A DNA stretch of 64,000 nt, taken from contig NZ_KQ948736.1 of the NCBI RefSeq assembly GCF_001514195.1, positions 252,895-316,894 of the forward strand, read 5' to 3'. This DNA is from Streptomyces griseorubiginosus (GTDB lineage Bacteria > Actinomycetota > Actinomycetes > Streptomycetales > Streptomycetaceae). Numbering within the stretch: position 1 is the first letter of the stretch; the number at the start of each line of letters is the position of its first letter. A program made the position numbers and the translations under genes. The notes beneath the pieces are model-generated. The model searched no databases. It was not told where the DNA came from and saw nothing but the letters and a program-made list of their open reading frames with translations. Shown here one piece after another: positions 42,749 through 51,548 of this stretch.

Positions 42749-43179
42749 GGCCTCATCGCCGGGGATTCGACGGCGTGCTGCCGGGGCGCGGTCACCAGGT
42801 AGGGGCGGACGCTCTTGACGAGCATCGCCATCTCGTAGCCGAGCACCGCGGCGTCGGCCTCGCGTCCCGCCAGGACGGCGAGACAGGTGCCGGATCCGGC
42901 GGTGGTCACGAACAGCAGCGTCGAGTCGAGTTCGACGACGACCTGGCGGACGTCCCCGCCGTCGCCGAAGCGGGCGCCCGCGCTGCGGCCGAGGGAGTAG
43001 AGGCCGGAGGCCAGGGCGGCCATGTGGTCGGCGCTGTCGACATCGAGGCCGTGGACCGACTTCACGAGCCCGTCGCAGGACAGGAGGACCGCGCTGGTGG
43101 TGTGCGGCACGCGCTGCACGAGGCCGCTCATCAGCCAGTCGAGGTCGGATACATGGCCGGTCGGCGCTTCGCTCGCCAT
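42745..43179 (-). CDS. cvnB: CvnB (roadblock/LC7) protein of conservon
   Basis: A 144-residue roadblock/LC7 domain protein starting MASEAPTGHVSDLDWLMSGLVQRVPHTTSAVLLSCDGLVKSVHGLD; AALASGLYSLGRSAGARFG and VVELDSTLLFVTTAGSGTCLAVLAG follow. AAGGAG lies ten bases before this ATG. An upstream in-frame ATG (43251) overlaps the cvnA stop by four bases and would add 24 residues. Roadblock proteins act as GTPase-associated scaffolds, consistent with a partnership with CvnD. Confidence 0.9.
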   Translation of the reverse strand: MASEAPTGHVSDLDWLMSGLVQRVPHTTSAVLLSCDGLVKSVHGLDVDSADHMAALASGLYSLGRSAGARFGDGGDVRQVVVELDSTLLFVTTAGSGTCLAVLAGREADAAVLGYEMAMLVKSVRPYLVTAPRQHAVESPAMRP

Positions 43180-43247
43180 GGTGGATCGACTCCTTGAGGT
43201 ACGAAGGTCTGCGGGAGCGCTGGGGGGTGAGGTGAACGCGGGGTTGG

Positions 43248-46214
43248 TCATCCGGCGGGTGCGCTCCCGTCGTGCCGGTGGGTGGTGTGGTCAGGACCGA
43301 GACCGTGCGGGTCGGATATGTGGGGCCGCTCCATGGGGGTCACGTCCAGGGGGGTCACGTCTGGGTGGGTTGCGTCTATGGAGGCGGACTCGGTCGTGGG
43401 TGTGGCGTCTGTACGGCCCCTGCCACGACGGAGGTGGAAGTCGAACTCGTACGCGGCGGACGGGTCGGGGGACGGCACACGGCTTGACTCCGCTGATGCG
43501 GGAGGCATGTGGGAGAGGGGGTCCATGGGGGCGGCGGCCGTGTGCGCCGGACCCGTGTGGCCGGACTCCATATGGACGGCAGCGGTGTGCTGCGGTCCCC
43601 CCGGGTGTGGCTCCATGTGTCCGGCGGCTGTGTGTGCCGGTCCCATGGGGTCGGACGCCATGTGGGGCGGAGCGACGGGCAGGGACGGTCCCTGTTCGCC
43701 GGGGTCCGACTCCAGGTGCTGCTGGGCCTCGGCGAGGCTGATCCCCCGCTGGAAGGCGGCCATCAGTCCCGGGTCGTGGCCTGTCAGGTACTCGGCGTCC
43801 TGCCTGGGTGCGGGCCCGCCGCGCAGTTGCGGCACGATGTGCTCCTGGGCGCGGCGCCGGGGCAGTTGCGGCTTGCCCATGGTGCCCCGCACGGTCCCGG
43901 CCCGCGGGGTCGGAGGCGCGACGACGTGCTCCGCGACCAGCCGCCGATCGGCAGGCTTGATCCCGGGCACGGCGTCGGCCGGATTGGGCCGCCCGGCCCG
44001 CGCCCCCCGCACGGGCAGGGGCGCGGGCCGCCCGCCCTTTCCCTCACCGAGGGCGCGCCCGCTCCCGTGGGAACCGACTCCTCCCCCGTCGGCGGACGAT
44101 GCGTCTCCGTGGGGGCCGACTCCATTCCCTCGGACGGACGATCCGTCCCCGTGAGAGCCGACTCCATTCCCATGGACAGACGATCCGCCCCCGGGGGAGT
44201 CGACTCCATACCCGTCGACGGGCGATCCGTTCCCTTGGGACCCCGCTCCATGCCCGCCGGCCAACGGCCCGATCCCACCGGCCCCCGCACCGTCACCACC
44301 AGCCGACGGCCCAGTCCCCCCGGCCGCCACCCCCGAAGCGCCGTTCAGCGAGGGGCCGCCGCTCGACAGGGGATCGCTGCCGTCGAAACCCGACCCACGG
44401 CCGTGCGACACACTCGCGTCGCCTTCCAGCGCGCTCAGGCTCCCTCCGGACGTGGCCGCACCGTTCGCGGCCGAGCCGGCACCCCCGATCCCCCGTCCGC
44501 CTGCATTCGCCTCAGGGCCACCGGCGCCCGGCGCGAACTCGCCCCCGGCCTGTGCTCGGCTCCCCTCCTCGGCCGGGTCCTCGACCCCGCCGACCGCAGG
44601 CGAAGCCCCAGGACGACCCGTGTCCGACGACGCACGATCACCAGCCCCCGGTGCGCGCCCGTCTCCGTTCGCCCCGTCCCCGTTCGCCCCGCCCCCGCCG
44701 CCACGCGACGACGCGTCTCCGCCCCGCCCACGCCCGCCGCCGCCCTCCCCCTCGGCAGGCGCCGTCCGTCCACCCTCCGCGCCCCGTGTCCCCGCCGACC
44801 CGCCGTTCACCGCCGGGGTCGTGCGGCCGTTGAGCTGCGCTCCCGCGGCGCCCTGAGACTGCCGCCGACTCGGATCGCCCCCGGGACGCGGCTCCGCCGG
44901 CGCTCCCCGGTGCCGTGCCTGCGCACCGGGCCGCTGTGGGCCGGGACTCCGCGGCGCCCCGACGCCGGATACCGCGCCCTCGGGGGGCTGCGCCCCCACC
45001 GCCCCCGGCGCCGAGCCCAACAGCGCCTGCGGGACGACGAGAACGGCCTGCACCCCGCCGTAGATGTTGCTCTGGAGTCGCACATGGATCCCGTGCCGCT
45101 TGGCGAGCTGGGACACCACGAACAACCCGATGCGGCCGTCCGCCAACAGGCTGGCCACATTCACCTGATCGGGGTCCGTCAACAGCGCGTTCATCCGCTG
45201 CTGTTCGGCGACCGGCATACCGAGCCCACGGTCCTCGACCTCGACCGCGAGCCCCGAGGTCACCAGGTTGGCCCGCAACAGCACTTGGGTGTGCGGGGCC
45301 GAGAACACCGTCGCGTTCTCGACGAGTTCGGCCAGCAGATGGATGACGTCGGCGACGGCATGCCCCCGCAGCGTGCCGTCGATCGGCGGCACCAGCTTGA
45401 CCCGCGAGTACTGCTCGACCTCGGCGATGGCCGAACGCAGCACCTCGGTCATCGGGACGGGGTTGCTCCACTGCCGCCGCGAGACCGCACCGCCGAGCAC
45501 CGCGAGGTTCTCGGCGTGCCGCCGGATCCGGGTCGCGAGGTGGTCGACGTGGAAGAGCCCCTTGAGCAGGTCGGGATCCTCGATCTCGTTCTCCAGCTCG
45601 TCGAGAATCGAGATCTCCCGGTGCACCAGCGACTGAAGCCGCCGGGCGAGGTTGACGAACACCTCCAGCTTCTGTTCGCTGCCGGCCTGGCTGGAGAGCT
45701 GGGCGGCCTGGACGACGGCCGTGACGGCTCCGTCGTGCGCGCGCGTCAGATCGGCCGCGAGCAGCTCGAAGTCGTCGGCGCCCTCGGCCGGACCGCTGCG
45801 CGGAGCACGCCCCGGCGGCACCTCCCCGCGCCGCAATCCCTCGACCAGCGCCCGCAGTTCGGCTTCGCGGCGCGCGCTGCTGCGGCGCAGTGCGCCGACC
45901 CGGTCGCTCACCGTGGCGGCGGCTCGGTCGGCCGCCACCGCGGCGATCAGGATGCCCGCGAGTGTGACCGAGAGCGCGCCGCCGAGGACACCCCACAGGA
46001 CGAGTCCGGGCCGTGCCCCCGTGGTGCGGACGGTGAACAGGACCGCCGCGCAGCCGCTGAGGGCCACCGCGATCGGCGGGAGCACGGCCAGGCGCAACAA
46101 CTGCGGCCGTATGTGCGTCTCCGGCAGCGAGGGTGCGGGGCGGGCGACCTGCCGGCCGTGCCGCCCGCCCTCACGGCGGTCTGCGCGCGCGGCCGGTGCA
46201 CGGAGGTGAGACAT
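43248..46214 (-). CDS. cvnA: CvnA sensor histidine-kinase-like protein with long repeat-rich tail
   Basis: A 988-residue protein starting MSHLRAPAARA behind AAGGA. Two TM helices (about 38-62 and 70-95) are joined by only a few residues, so the usual extracellular sensor domain is missing. A helical region follows, then the HATPase_c domain: AELVENATVFSAPHTQV (N box, about 320), VEDRGLGMPVAEQQR (G1) and GRIGLFVVSQLAKRHG (G2). No clear H-box was found. From about residue 440 the protein is Gly/Ser/Pro-rich and disordered: a 14-residue unit like HGNGVGSHGDGSSV repeats four times (about 651-707) and a GPAHTAA-type unit three times (about 855-900). It heads the cvnABCD operon. Confidence 0.9.
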   Translation of the reverse strand: MSHLRAPAARADRREGGRHGRQVARPAPSLPETHIRPQLLRLAVLPPIAVALSGCAAVLFTVRTTGARPGLVLWGVLGGALSVTLAGILIAAVAADRAAATVSDRVGALRRSSARREAELRALVEGLRRGEVPPGRAPRSGPAEGADDFELLAADLTRAHDGAVTAVVQAAQLSSQAGSEQKLEVFVNLARRLQSLVHREISILDELENEIEDPDLLKGLFHVDHLATRIRRHAENLAVLGGAVSRRQWSNPVPMTEVLRSAIAEVEQYSRVKLVPPIDGTLRGHAVADVIHLLAELVENATVFSAPHTQVLLRANLVTSGLAVEVEDRGLGMPVAEQQRMNALLTDPDQVNVASLLADGRIGLFVVSQLAKRHGIHVRLQSNIYGGVQAVLVVPQALLGSAPGAVGAQPPEGAVSGVGAPRSPGPQRPGAQARHRGAPAEPRPGGDPSRRQSQGAAGAQLNGRTTPAVNGGSAGTRGAEGGRTAPAEGEGGGGRGRGGDASSRGGGGGANGDGANGDGRAPGAGDRASSDTGRPGASPAVGGVEDPAEEGSRAQAGGEFAPGAGGPEANAGGRGIGGAGSAANGAATSGGSLSALEGDASVSHGRGSGFDGSDPLSSGGPSLNGASGVAAGGTGPSAGGDGAGAGGIGPLAGGHGAGSQGNGSPVDGYGVDSPGGGSSVHGNGVGSHGDGSSVRGNGVGPHGDASSADGGGVGSHGSGRALGEGKGGRPAPLPVRGARAGRPNPADAVPGIKPADRRLVAEHVVAPPTPRAGTVRGTMGKPQLPRRRAQEHIVPQLRGGPAPRQDAEYLTGHDPGLMAAFQRGISLAEAQQHLESDPGEQGPSLPVAPPHMASDPMGPAHTAAGHMEPHPGGPQHTAAVHMESGHTGPAHTAAAPMDPLSHMPPASAESSRVPSPDPSAAYEFDFHLRRGRGRTDATPTTESASIDATHPDVTPLDVTPMERPHISDPHGLGPDHTTHRHDGSAPAG

Positions 46215-46932
46215 CGGTGTCCTTGTAGTGGTCCGTGGGTCCTGACGGCCGGAGTTCCCCGGGCTGACCCGCCCAGTCCGGCGGGCCGCGGCGTGCGCCC
46301 CGGCGGGCTGCCGCGCGGGGGGCGTGGGGACGGGTGAGGCGGCGCGTTCGTCGGTCACCTGCGCCCCCTCCCTCCTCCCCGCCCCCGCGGCGGTCCACCG
46401 TGGGCATGCGTCGTGGCGTACCGGTCGAGAGAACCGAATACTTCAGCCCCTCGTCGCCCGGCGGACACTCACAGTAGTCGCCAAGGCATCATGTGCGAGC
46501 GGCAGTTGACAAAGTCCTCCGGAGGGCGTCCCACTCTGGTATGAGGCTTCGCACGACAGACCGACAAGCCGATCGGACTGGCACCCTCGAACGAGTGAAT
46601 ACCGATCAGCCCTGGTCAAAGGTGTTCAGGAACGCGCGACGAGGCCGCGAGGCGTACGGGTGCCCCGGTCATCACATCAGCCGCCTTTTCGAGTGCGATC
46701 GCCCACAAAGGCACCGCTGGACCATTGGCCCAAGCCTTCCCGAACGTCACTGAGCGTGTCCATGAGGGACTCCGGCGCAGTGTCCCCGGCGCACCCGGAA
46801 GAGCGCATCACAAAGGGGTGCCGCGCGCCCCCGGCGGATTCATCACCGCCGCGAGCACCCGACACCCCCCGACACCACCCGAGCTCAGGCTTCAGCCCTC
46901 AACCTCGCAACAGAGGCCGACCTGCAGGGCCC
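46215..46932. other. 718-bp intergenic region upstream of cvnA
   Basis: No frame here has convincing codon use; the plus-strand frame 46493-46753 and the minus-strand frame 46677-46865 match nothing I recognise. Composition is noticeably less GC-rich between 46400 and 46760 than in flanking genes, as expected for a regulatory region. It should carry the cvnA promoter, but I could not find a confident -35/-10 pair. TTGACA at 46504-46509 lacks a properly spaced -10. Confidence 0.5.
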
Positions 46933-48111
46933 TCAGCCCTCCAGCACGGCCTCCGGCTCCCCCGCAGCCGTCGGCAACGCGTCCCATCCCCCGACAGGCG
47001 CCTTGGCCACCCCGCGCCACCACGGGTCGACCGCCGGCACCGCGCCCGGCTCGAACGGCTCCCCCGGCCGCGGCGAAGCCATCGCGACCCCGGCCTTGTG
47101 CGCCAGGAGCATCGTCCGCTCGGCCGGCTCCGCCCACGCATGGGCCGCGAGATTGAACGTCCCCCAGTGGATCGGCAGCAGCACACCCTGTGCCGCGTCC
47201 CCGCCCTGGAGGTCCAGATGGGATCGCAGCGCCTCGTCGGGGGTCATGTGGATGTCCGGCCACAGGTCGGAGTACGCGCCGAGCTGGATCATCGTGGCGT
47301 CGAAGGGCCCGAAAGCCGCGCCGATCTCCTTGAAGCCGTCGAAGTACCCGGTGTCACCGCTGTGGTAGACCCGGTGCTCCTCGCCGGAGACCACCCAGGA
47401 GGCCCACAGCGTGTGCTGGGTGTTCCGCAGTCCGCGTCCGCAGAAGTGCCGAGCCGGCGTGGCCGTCAGCGTCAGTCCGGCGACCTGGGTCGACTCGTGC
47501 CAGTCCAGCTCGCGCAGCCGGTCCGCGGACACGCCCCAGTGCTCGAGATGGGCCCCCACCCCGAGCGGTACGGCGAACACCGTGTCCGTCCCGGCGAGTG
47601 CCTTGATGGTGGGCATGTCCAGATGGTCGTAGTGGTCGTGGGAGATCACGACCACGTCGACCGGGCCGAGCGCGGCGAGCGGCAGCGGCACCGGGTGGAG
47701 CCGCTTGGGCCCGACGAAGGGGAACGGGGAGCACCGCTCGCCCCAGACGGGGTCGAACAGCACCCGGCGTCCGTCGATCTCGGCGAGGACGCTGGAGTGG
47801 CCCATCCAGGTCAGCCGCAGGCCGGTGGCGGGCGGCCTGGAGAGGTCGGCGAGGGTCGTGGGGTGCACCGGGATCCGGCCCTCGGGAGCGCGCCGGGGCC
47901 GGCTGTCGCTGTCGAAGAAGACCTTGGCGAAGTCCAGCGGCGAGGCGTCGGGCCGGATTCGCGTGGGGCTCCCGCCCGGGTTCTGGAAGACGCCGTCCTT
48001 GAAGTGGGGGGATCTGCGGATGCGCGCCATGCGCTCGCCGCTCGGATCCGCACCGAAGGCCGCGGGCTGCACCGCGCGGAGCCCGGAGCTCAGGGAACGG
48101 AAGCCGGTCAC
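46933..48111 (-). CDS. MBL-fold metallo-hydrolase (NAPE-PLD/UlaG-like)
   Basis: A 392-residue protein starting at GTG (VTGFRSLSSG) with GGAGG four bases upstream; an ATG at 48144 with GAGGGG is an alternative. VVISHDHYDHLDMPTI is the H-x-H-x-DH zinc motif; YHSGDTGYFDGFKEIG has the bridging Asp, LLPIHWGTFNLA the final His, and LTWMGHSSVLAEIDGRRVLFDPVWG the family N-terminus. The closest group is the N-acylphosphatidylethanolamine phospholipase D-like beta-lactamase-fold enzymes, which hydrolyse phosphodiesters. There is no signal peptide. Substrate unknown. Confidence 0.85.
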   Translation of the reverse strand: MTGFRSLSSGLRAVQPAAFGADPSGERMARIRRSPHFKDGVFQNPGGSPTRIRPDASPLDFAKVFFDSDSRPRRAPEGRIPVHPTTLADLSRPPATGLRLTWMGHSSVLAEIDGRRVLFDPVWGERCSPFPFVGPKRLHPVPLPLAALGPVDVVVISHDHYDHLDMPTIKALAGTDTVFAVPLGVGAHLEHWGVSADRLRELDWHESTQVAGLTLTATPARHFCGRGLRNTQHTLWASWVVSGEEHRVYHSGDTGYFDGFKEIGAAFGPFDATMIQLGAYSDLWPDIHMTPDEALRSHLDLQGGDAAQGVLLPIHWGTFNLAAHAWAEPAERTMLLAHKAGVAMASPRPGEPFEPGAVPAVDPWWRGVAKAPVGGWDALPTAAGEPEAVLEG

Positions 48112-48211
48112 GGTACCTCCAGGTGGAGAAGCTGAGGCATCCATTATGGTCCGCCCCTCTGACTGTGCCGGGGTCTGCCCGGTCACATGCGTAAGGACGC
48201 CGCGGGAGGGG

Positions 48212-48269
48212 TTCACGTTGACAGGAGGGGCTCCTTCACGTTGACAGCACGGGCCCTGATGCCAATACT
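48212..48269 (+). promoter_or_regulatory. Promoter region of the ELFV dehydrogenase with 13-bp direct repeat
   Basis: TTCACGTTGACAG occurs at 48212-48224 and 48235-48247, a 23-bp period (about two helical turns). The second copy supplies a -35 TTGACA (48241-48246) with a plausible -10 AATACT 17 bases later (48264-48269). Direct repeats overlapping a -35 box suggest an activator or repressor site; the regulator is unknown. Confidence 0.45.
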
Positions 48270-48310
48270 GACTCCCCGTTCAGTAACTCTTCAGCCGCCC
48301 CGGAGCCCGC

Positions 48311-49489
48311 GTGACCACCCCCCTGCTGTCGCTCACCTGGACCGACCACGTCACCGGCCGCCGGGGCTTCCTGGTCGTCGACCGGCTGGTGCGGGGTGTG
48401 GCCAGCGGCGGTCTGCGCATGCGCCCGGGCTGCACGCTGGAGGAGGTCACCGGCCTCGCCCGCGGCATGACCATGAAGGAAGCCCTGCACTACGACCCCG
48501 CCGCGCGGTACGTCCCCCTGGGCGGCGCCAAGGGCGGCATCGACTGCGACCCCCGGGACCCGGAGGCGTACGGGCTCCTCGTGCGCTACCTGCGTGCCAT
48601 GCGGCCGTACGTCGAGAGTCTCTGGACGACCGGTGAGGACCTCGGTCTCAGCCAGGACCTGGTGGACCGGGCGGCCGCCGAGGCCGGTCTGGTCTCCTCG
48701 ATCCAGGCGGTCTACCCGCTGCTCGACGACGCGACCGCGGCGCGACGGCGGCTCGCGGACGCCTTCGCCGTCGAGGTGGACGGCATCGGTCTCGACGAGC
48801 TGGCGGGCGGCTGCGGGGTCGCCGAGTCGGTGCTCGCGGCCCTGGACCGGGCCGGGGTGCCGTACGCGGGCACGCGGGTGGCCGTGCAGGGGCTGGGCAC
48901 CATGGGCGGGGCCACGGCCCGCTTCCTCACCCGCGCGGGGCTCACCGTGGTCGCCGTCGCGGACATCAAGGGCACGATCCTCAATCCGGCCGGCCTCGAT
49001 GTCGAGGCGCTGCTCGCCGCCCGGGACTCCTACGGGACCGTGGACCGCTCCGTGTTGCGTCCCGCCGACCGTGAACTGCCCGGCGAGGCCTGGCTGTCGT
49101 CGGATGCGGAGGTGCTGGTGCCCGCGGCGGTCTCGTACGCGATCGACACCGGCAACCAGGCGCGGATCCGGGCCCGTTGGATCGTCGAGGCCGCCAACAT
49201 GCCGGTCCTACCCGCGGCGGAGGTGATGCTGGCCGCGCGCGGGGTCACCGTGCTGCCGGACGTGGTGGTCAACTCCGGGACGAACGCCTGGTGGTGGTGG
49301 ACCCTGTTCGGTGACATCGGCGCGGACGCGGACGAGGCCTTCGCACACATACGACGTTCCATGCGCGCCCTGGTCGAGCAGATGCTGGGGCGGGCGGAGG
49401 CGGACGGCACCTCGCCGCGCGCCGCGGCGCACGCGGTGGTCGCGGACCGGCTGCCGGTGATCGCGGAGCGGTTCGGCTGGTATCGCTGA
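48311..49489 (+). CDS. Glu/Leu/Phe/Val dehydrogenase family enzyme
   Basis: A 392-residue ELFV amino-acid dehydrogenase with GTG start. YVPLGGAKGGIDCDPRD contains the catalytic Lys (GGAKGG), LWTTGEDLGLSQDLVDRAA the substrate loop, GTRVAVQGLGTMGGATARFL the NAD(P)-binding loop and PDVVVNSGTNAWWWW a C-terminal block. It oxidatively deaminates an amino acid to a 2-oxo acid. The substrate among Glu, Leu, Val and Phe is not clear: the adjacent loops match neither GdhA nor the well-known Vdh closely. Confidence 0.85.
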   Translation: MTTPLLSLTWTDHVTGRRGFLVVDRLVRGVASGGLRMRPGCTLEEVTGLARGMTMKEALHYDPAARYVPLGGAKGGIDCDPRDPEAYGLLVRYLRAMRPYVESLWTTGEDLGLSQDLVDRAAAEAGLVSSIQAVYPLLDDATAARRRLADAFAVEVDGIGLDELAGGCGVAESVLAALDRAGVPYAGTRVAVQGLGTMGGATARFLTRAGLTVVAVADIKGTILNPAGLDVEALLAARDSYGTVDRSVLRPADRELPGEAWLSSDAEVLVPAAVSYAIDTGNQARIRARWIVEAANMPVLPAAEVMLAARGVTVLPDVVVNSGTNAWWWWTLFGDIGADADEAFAHIRRSMRALVEQMLGRAEADGTSPRAAAHAVVADRLPVIAERFGWYR

Positions 49490-49540
49490 GCCGACCCCGG
49501 CCGGGCGGTGTGCTCCTGGCCGACGGATTAGGGTGACCTC

Positions 49541-50152
49541 GTGGCGAGAGTGCGGTTGACAGTGGCCGAGCGGCGCGAGGAGCTGCTGCGGGCGGCCATC
49601 GAGCAGATCGAGGCGCGGGGCGTGGCGGCCGTCAGGATCGCCGACGTGGCCTCGGCGCTCGGGGTGAGCAACGCCCTGGTGCTCTATCACTTCTCGACGA
49701 AGGAGAAGCTGGTCGCCGCCGCGTTCACCTTCGCGGCGGAGGATGATCTGGCGCATCTGCGCAAGCTCCTCGGCCGACGTACGAGCGCCCTGCGCCGACT
49801 CCGCTCGGCCGTGCGCTGGTATGCCCCGACGGGTCAGGCCAAGGGGTGGCGGCTGTGGATCGAGGGCTGGGCCGTGGCACTGCGCGAACCGGCCCTCCAG
49901 GAGGTCACGCGCGATCTCGACCGGCGCTGGAAGGCGGCGCTGGCGGAGGTGATCGCCGAGGGTGTCACGGCGGGCGAGTTCCACTGCCCGGACCCCCAGG
50001 CCACGGCCCTGCGCCTCACGGCCCTCCTGGACGGCCTCGCCGTCCAGCTGACGTCCTACGCCGGAGCGGTCCTCCGAACCCGCGCCCAGGAGTGGGTCGA
50101 CGAGGCCTTGACCCGCGAACTGGGCCTGGACGGGGCGCCCTTGACGCCGTAG
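49541..50152 (+). CDS. TetR-family transcriptional regulator
   Basis: A 203-residue regulator with GTG start. HTH: ERREELLRAAIEQIEARGVAAVRIADVASALGVSNALVLYHFSTKEKLVAAAF (about residues 10-60), with VSNALVLYHFSTKEKL as recognition helix. The ligand domain has KGWRLWIEGWAVALREPALQEVTRDLDRRWKAALAEVIAEGV and LLDGLAVQLTSY, resembling the BetI/TetR_C_6 group. It follows the ELFV dehydrogenase in the same direction and may be a separate transcript. Confidence 0.85.
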   Translation: MARVRLTVAERREELLRAAIEQIEARGVAAVRIADVASALGVSNALVLYHFSTKEKLVAAAFTFAAEDDLAHLRKLLGRRTSALRRLRSAVRWYAPTGQAKGWRLWIEGWAVALREPALQEVTRDLDRRWKAALAEVIAEGVTAGEFHCPDPQATALRLTALLDGLAVQLTSYAGAVLRTRAQEWVDEALTRELGLDGAPLTP

Positions 50153-50617
50153 CCGCAGCCACGCCCCCGCACACCGGGCACCACCCGCCGCCGCCCGGCC
50201 CAAACGCCGCGAACCTCCAACAGTCGCCGCTTGCCCGGCCCGGCCACCGCAGAACTCCCACCGTCGCCACCGATCCCGGCCACCGCAGCTTCCGCCGCCG
50301 CCACCGAGCCCGGCCACCGCAGCCGCCGCCCGGCCCAGACGCCGCGGACCTCCGGCGGTCGCCGCTTGCCCGGTCCGGCCGCATGGATAACCCCCTCCCG
50401 GCTCGGCCGCGCAGAACTCTCGCACCCACCCGGCCCAGGCACCACAGACGACCCGCCGCCTGCCGACCCGGGCACCACAAACCACCCGCCGCCAGCCTGC
50501 CAAGGCACCGCGGACCACCCCCGCCGACCGGCCAAGGCGGCCGCGCGGGAGTCCCGTCGCTAAGCCTGCGCGCCGCAAGCCTCTCGTCGCCCCGCCCGCC
50601 CCAAGCCGCCCCGCCCC
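50153..50617. other. 465-bp Pro/Arg-coding-like low-complexity spacer
   Basis: This gap between convergent tetR and SGNH genes is CCGCC-rich. A 50-bp unit beginning CGCCGCCCGGCCCAAACGCC (50189-50238) recurs at 50324-50373 with few changes, and CCGGCCACCGCAG appears three times between them. All frames are strongly Pro/Arg biased and look non-coding. Confidence 0.6.
50189..50373. repeat. Two 50-bp direct repeats, 135 bp apart
   Basis: Copies at 50189-50238 and 50324-50373 both begin CGCCGCCCGGCCCARACGCC and end GTCGCCGCTTGCCCGG; they differ at about six positions. Confidence 0.7.
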
Positions 50618-51436
50618 TCAGGCCACCGAAGCGATCCGTGTCTTGATGTCGTCCGGCGAGAGCACGCCCTTGGCCGTCACGTGGTCGCCGGAGGACTCCC
50701 CGCGCAGTCGGCGGCCGATCCACGGGACCAGGTACTCCCGCGCCCAGTGGACGTCGTCCCGCCGCACGTCCAGCGGGCCGCGCGGCGGCAGCGGGGGCCA
50801 GGGCTGGTCGGGGTCGGCCGGGACCTCGAGGCCGAGGACCTGGCCCGCGCGGAGCGCCACACGCGTGTGCCCCTCCGCGGACAGGTGCAGCCGGTCGTGG
50901 TCCCAGGCCCGCCGGTCCTGGATCGTCTTCAGGGACCACAGGTCGAGCACCGGGCACCCGTACCGGTCGGCGACGGCCCGCACATGCCCGTTGTACGTGG
51001 CGATCTTGCCGCGCAGGTGCTTGAGCACGGGCACGCCACGGGTGTCGAAGCCGGTGGTCACCATGACGGTGCCGCACACCTCGGTGAGCCGGGCGACGGC
51101 CCGCTCGAAGCGCTCGGCGACCTCGTCGGGGTCGGTGCCGGGCCGGATGATGTCGTTGCCGCCGGCGCAGAACGACACCAGGTCCGGCGCCAGTTCGACG
51201 GCCTGCGGAAGCTGGTCCTCGACGATCTGGTCGAGCAGCTTCCCGCGCACGGCGAGATTGCTGTACCTGAATTCGCCCTCGGGCCGCCGGTCCGCGAGAA
51301 GCACCGCGAACCGGTCGGCCCAGCCGACGAACGCCCCGTCGGGGCCGGGGTCGCCGACGCCCTCGGTGAAGCTGTCCCCCACCGCCACGTACGACCCGAT
51401 CACTGATCTGCTGTCATTCTTCGAATCGTCTGCCAC
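50618..51436 (-). CDS. SGNH/GDSL hydrolase
   Basis: A 272-residue esterase-like protein. Block I VAVGDSFTEGVGDPG has the nucleophile Ser, block III SFCAGGNDIIRPG the oxyanion Gly/Asn, and block V WDHDRLHLSAEGH the catalytic Asp-x-x-His pair. There is no signal peptide, so it is cytosolic. A GTG is used as start; an internal GTG (VIGSYVAVGDS, 51403) would give the more usual N-terminus. A promoter with TTGGCC (51524-51529) and TTATCT (51501-51506), 17 bases apart, lies upstream on the minus strand. Confidence 0.87.
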   Translation of the reverse strand: MADDSKNDSRSVIGSYVAVGDSFTEGVGDPGPDGAFVGWADRFAVLLADRRPEGEFRYSNLAVRGKLLDQIVEDQLPQAVELAPDLVSFCAGGNDIIRPGTDPDEVAERFERAVARLTEVCGTVMVTTGFDTRGVPVLKHLRGKIATYNGHVRAVADRYGCPVLDLWSLKTIQDRRAWDHDRLHLSAEGHTRVALRAGQVLGLEVPADPDQPWPPLPPRGPLDVRRDDVHWAREYLVPWIGRRLRGESSGDHVTAKGVLSPDDIKTRIASVA

Positions 51437-51548
51437 AGCAGTTCATGATTCACCTTCGAATGTGACCTACGCGACCGTAGGAAGGGCTTGACGTGCGGTG
51501 AGATAAGCCACTCCTAAAGTGTTGGCCAAACCAGGAATAGGTCCCTGA

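Noticed and set aside
43509..46337. 942-residue plus-strand frame opposite cvnA
   Set aside because: It is a shadow of the cvnA codon bias; Arg/His/Pro-rich, with no motif.
46493..46753. 86-residue plus-strand frame in the cvnA upstream region
   Set aside because: No SD sequence, weak codon bias and no recognisable motif.
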